Assembly: GCF_937997535.1 (NCBI RefSeq)
Contig: NZ_CALKTT010000095.1
Span: 1-6,170, forward strand
Source: an uncultured Campylobacter sp.
Lineage (GTDB): Bacteria; Campylobacterota; Campylobacteria; Campylobacterales; Campylobacteraceae
DNA length: 6,170 nucleotides
Reading direction: 5' to 3'
Part shown: in pieces, positions 5,918 through 6,170 of the stretch
Layout: every line of letters begins with the position of its first letter
Numbering within the stretch: position 1 is the stretch's first letter
The notes under the pieces: generated by a model
Databases searched by the model: none
Told to the model about the DNA's origin: nothing
What the model saw: the letters and a program-made list of their open reading frames with translations, nothing else
Made by a program: the position numbers and the translations under genes

Positions 5918-6011
5918 AATTTAAATTAAGACGGACGGTATAGTCGTGAAATTTAAATATGAACGTCGGCGCAAAATAGCCGTGAATCAGCTAGTTTCGC
6001 TAAAAGCGGCG

Positions 6012-6061
6012 TATAAAGGGTAAATTTAAAATCGAAGTTTTGCCGAATTCAAAATTTACCC
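6012..6061 (-). terminator. Candidate terminator of the Hcp-like gene
   Basis: On the minus strand GGGTAAATTT (6061-6052) pairs exactly with AAATTTACCC (6027-6018), and TTTATA follows directly. The 24-base loop can fold further through GAA/TTC. It begins about 20 bases after the stop codon of the gene at the right edge, the expected place for a terminator. The stem is AT-rich and the loop long, so its strength is uncertain. Confidence 0.5.
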
Positions 6062-6081
6062 GATTTGCCTCGCTATAAAAT

Positions 6082-6170
6082 TTATTCGCCCAGGAAGTAT
6101 TTCAGATCCGCCTGTGCGTCGCCGCTGATTAGGCGAAGGCCGAAATTTTGCACCAAAAAGCCCAAAATTT
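6082..6170 (-). CDS. hcp: C-terminus of a probable hybrid cluster protein (hydroxylamine reductase), 5' part outside window
   Basis: Only the last 28 codons are present, ending at TAA (6084-6082). They read ILGFLVQNFGLRLISG and then DAQADLKYFLGE. The pattern 'hydrophobic helix, LV-x-x-FG-x-x-x-IS, then D-x-x-A-D-L-K-x-F-LG' resembles the C-terminal end of Hcp (prismane) proteins, cytoplasmic Fe-S/Fe-S-O cluster enzymes linked to nitric oxide and hydroxylamine detoxification. None of the cluster-binding cysteines lies in this fragment, so the call rests on similarity of the tail from memory. A different enzyme with a similar end is possible. Confidence 0.5.
   Translation of the reverse strand, partial: ILGFLVQNFGLRLISGDAQADLKYFLGE

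Larger units (their letters stand above)
5216..6081. other. AT-rich spacer without an intact gene
   Basis: This long region between the B6 kinase gene and the Hcp-like gene is AT-rich and dominated by variants of TGGAATTTTAAAATTT. The longest open frame starting with ATG (5458-5652, plus, 64 codons) has a low-complexity tail built from FSKFRLK-like repeats, no good ribosome site and no recognisable motif; I do not regard it as a gene. Fragments of apparently genuine coding sequence are visible at 5738-5917 and are listed separately. Confidence 0.6.

Overview
The window looks like chromosomal DNA of a Campylobacter, most likely one of the higher-GC, mainly oral species (C. showae / rectus / curvus / gracilis type). 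This is inferred, not proven. The grounds are GC-rich coding sequence set in AT-rich spacers full of AAATTTTA/TAAAATTT words, extended TATAAT-like -10 boxes without clear -35 boxes, AAGGAG-type ribosome sites, and a periplasmic arylsulfate sulfotransferase next to a DsbA-type oxidase.

Layout. Positions 1-383 (minus, runs off the left edge) encode a secreted DsbA-family thiol oxidase with a CPFC active site. A 234-bp divergent spacer holds a promoter for each side and a perfect 10-bp inverted repeat. Positions 618-2465 (plus) encode an intact periplasmic arylsulfate sulfotransferase, AssT, closed by a strong intrinsic terminator. About 790 bp (2517-3309) follow with no convincing gene. Positions 3310-4212 (minus) encode a MenA-type prenyltransferase; its start is best placed at the internal ATG at 4212. 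It diverges from a pyridoxamine/pyridoxal kinase gene at 4385-5215 (plus). About 865 bp (5216-6081) follow, AT-rich and without an intact gene, but with what look like remains of a decayed coding sequence near 5738-5917. The right edge (6082-6170, minus) carries the last 28 codons of a gene that resembles the hybrid cluster protein (hydroxylamine reductase), with a candidate terminator behind it.

How the parts fit. The DsbA-like protein and AssT form a plausible functional pair: AssT-type enzymes carry a disulfide close to the active site, and dedicated DsbA/DsbB-like pairs (DsbL/DsbI in uropathogenic E. coli) are known to accompany AssT. MenA, the B6 kinase and the Hcp-like protein are ordinary metabolic genes with no evident link to each other or to AssT. 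The main open points are the MenA-type enzyme in a genus known for the futalosine menaquinone route, the operator-like inverted repeat in the assT promoter, and the decayed reading frames in the right-hand spacer. I did not find a clear new multi-gene system.
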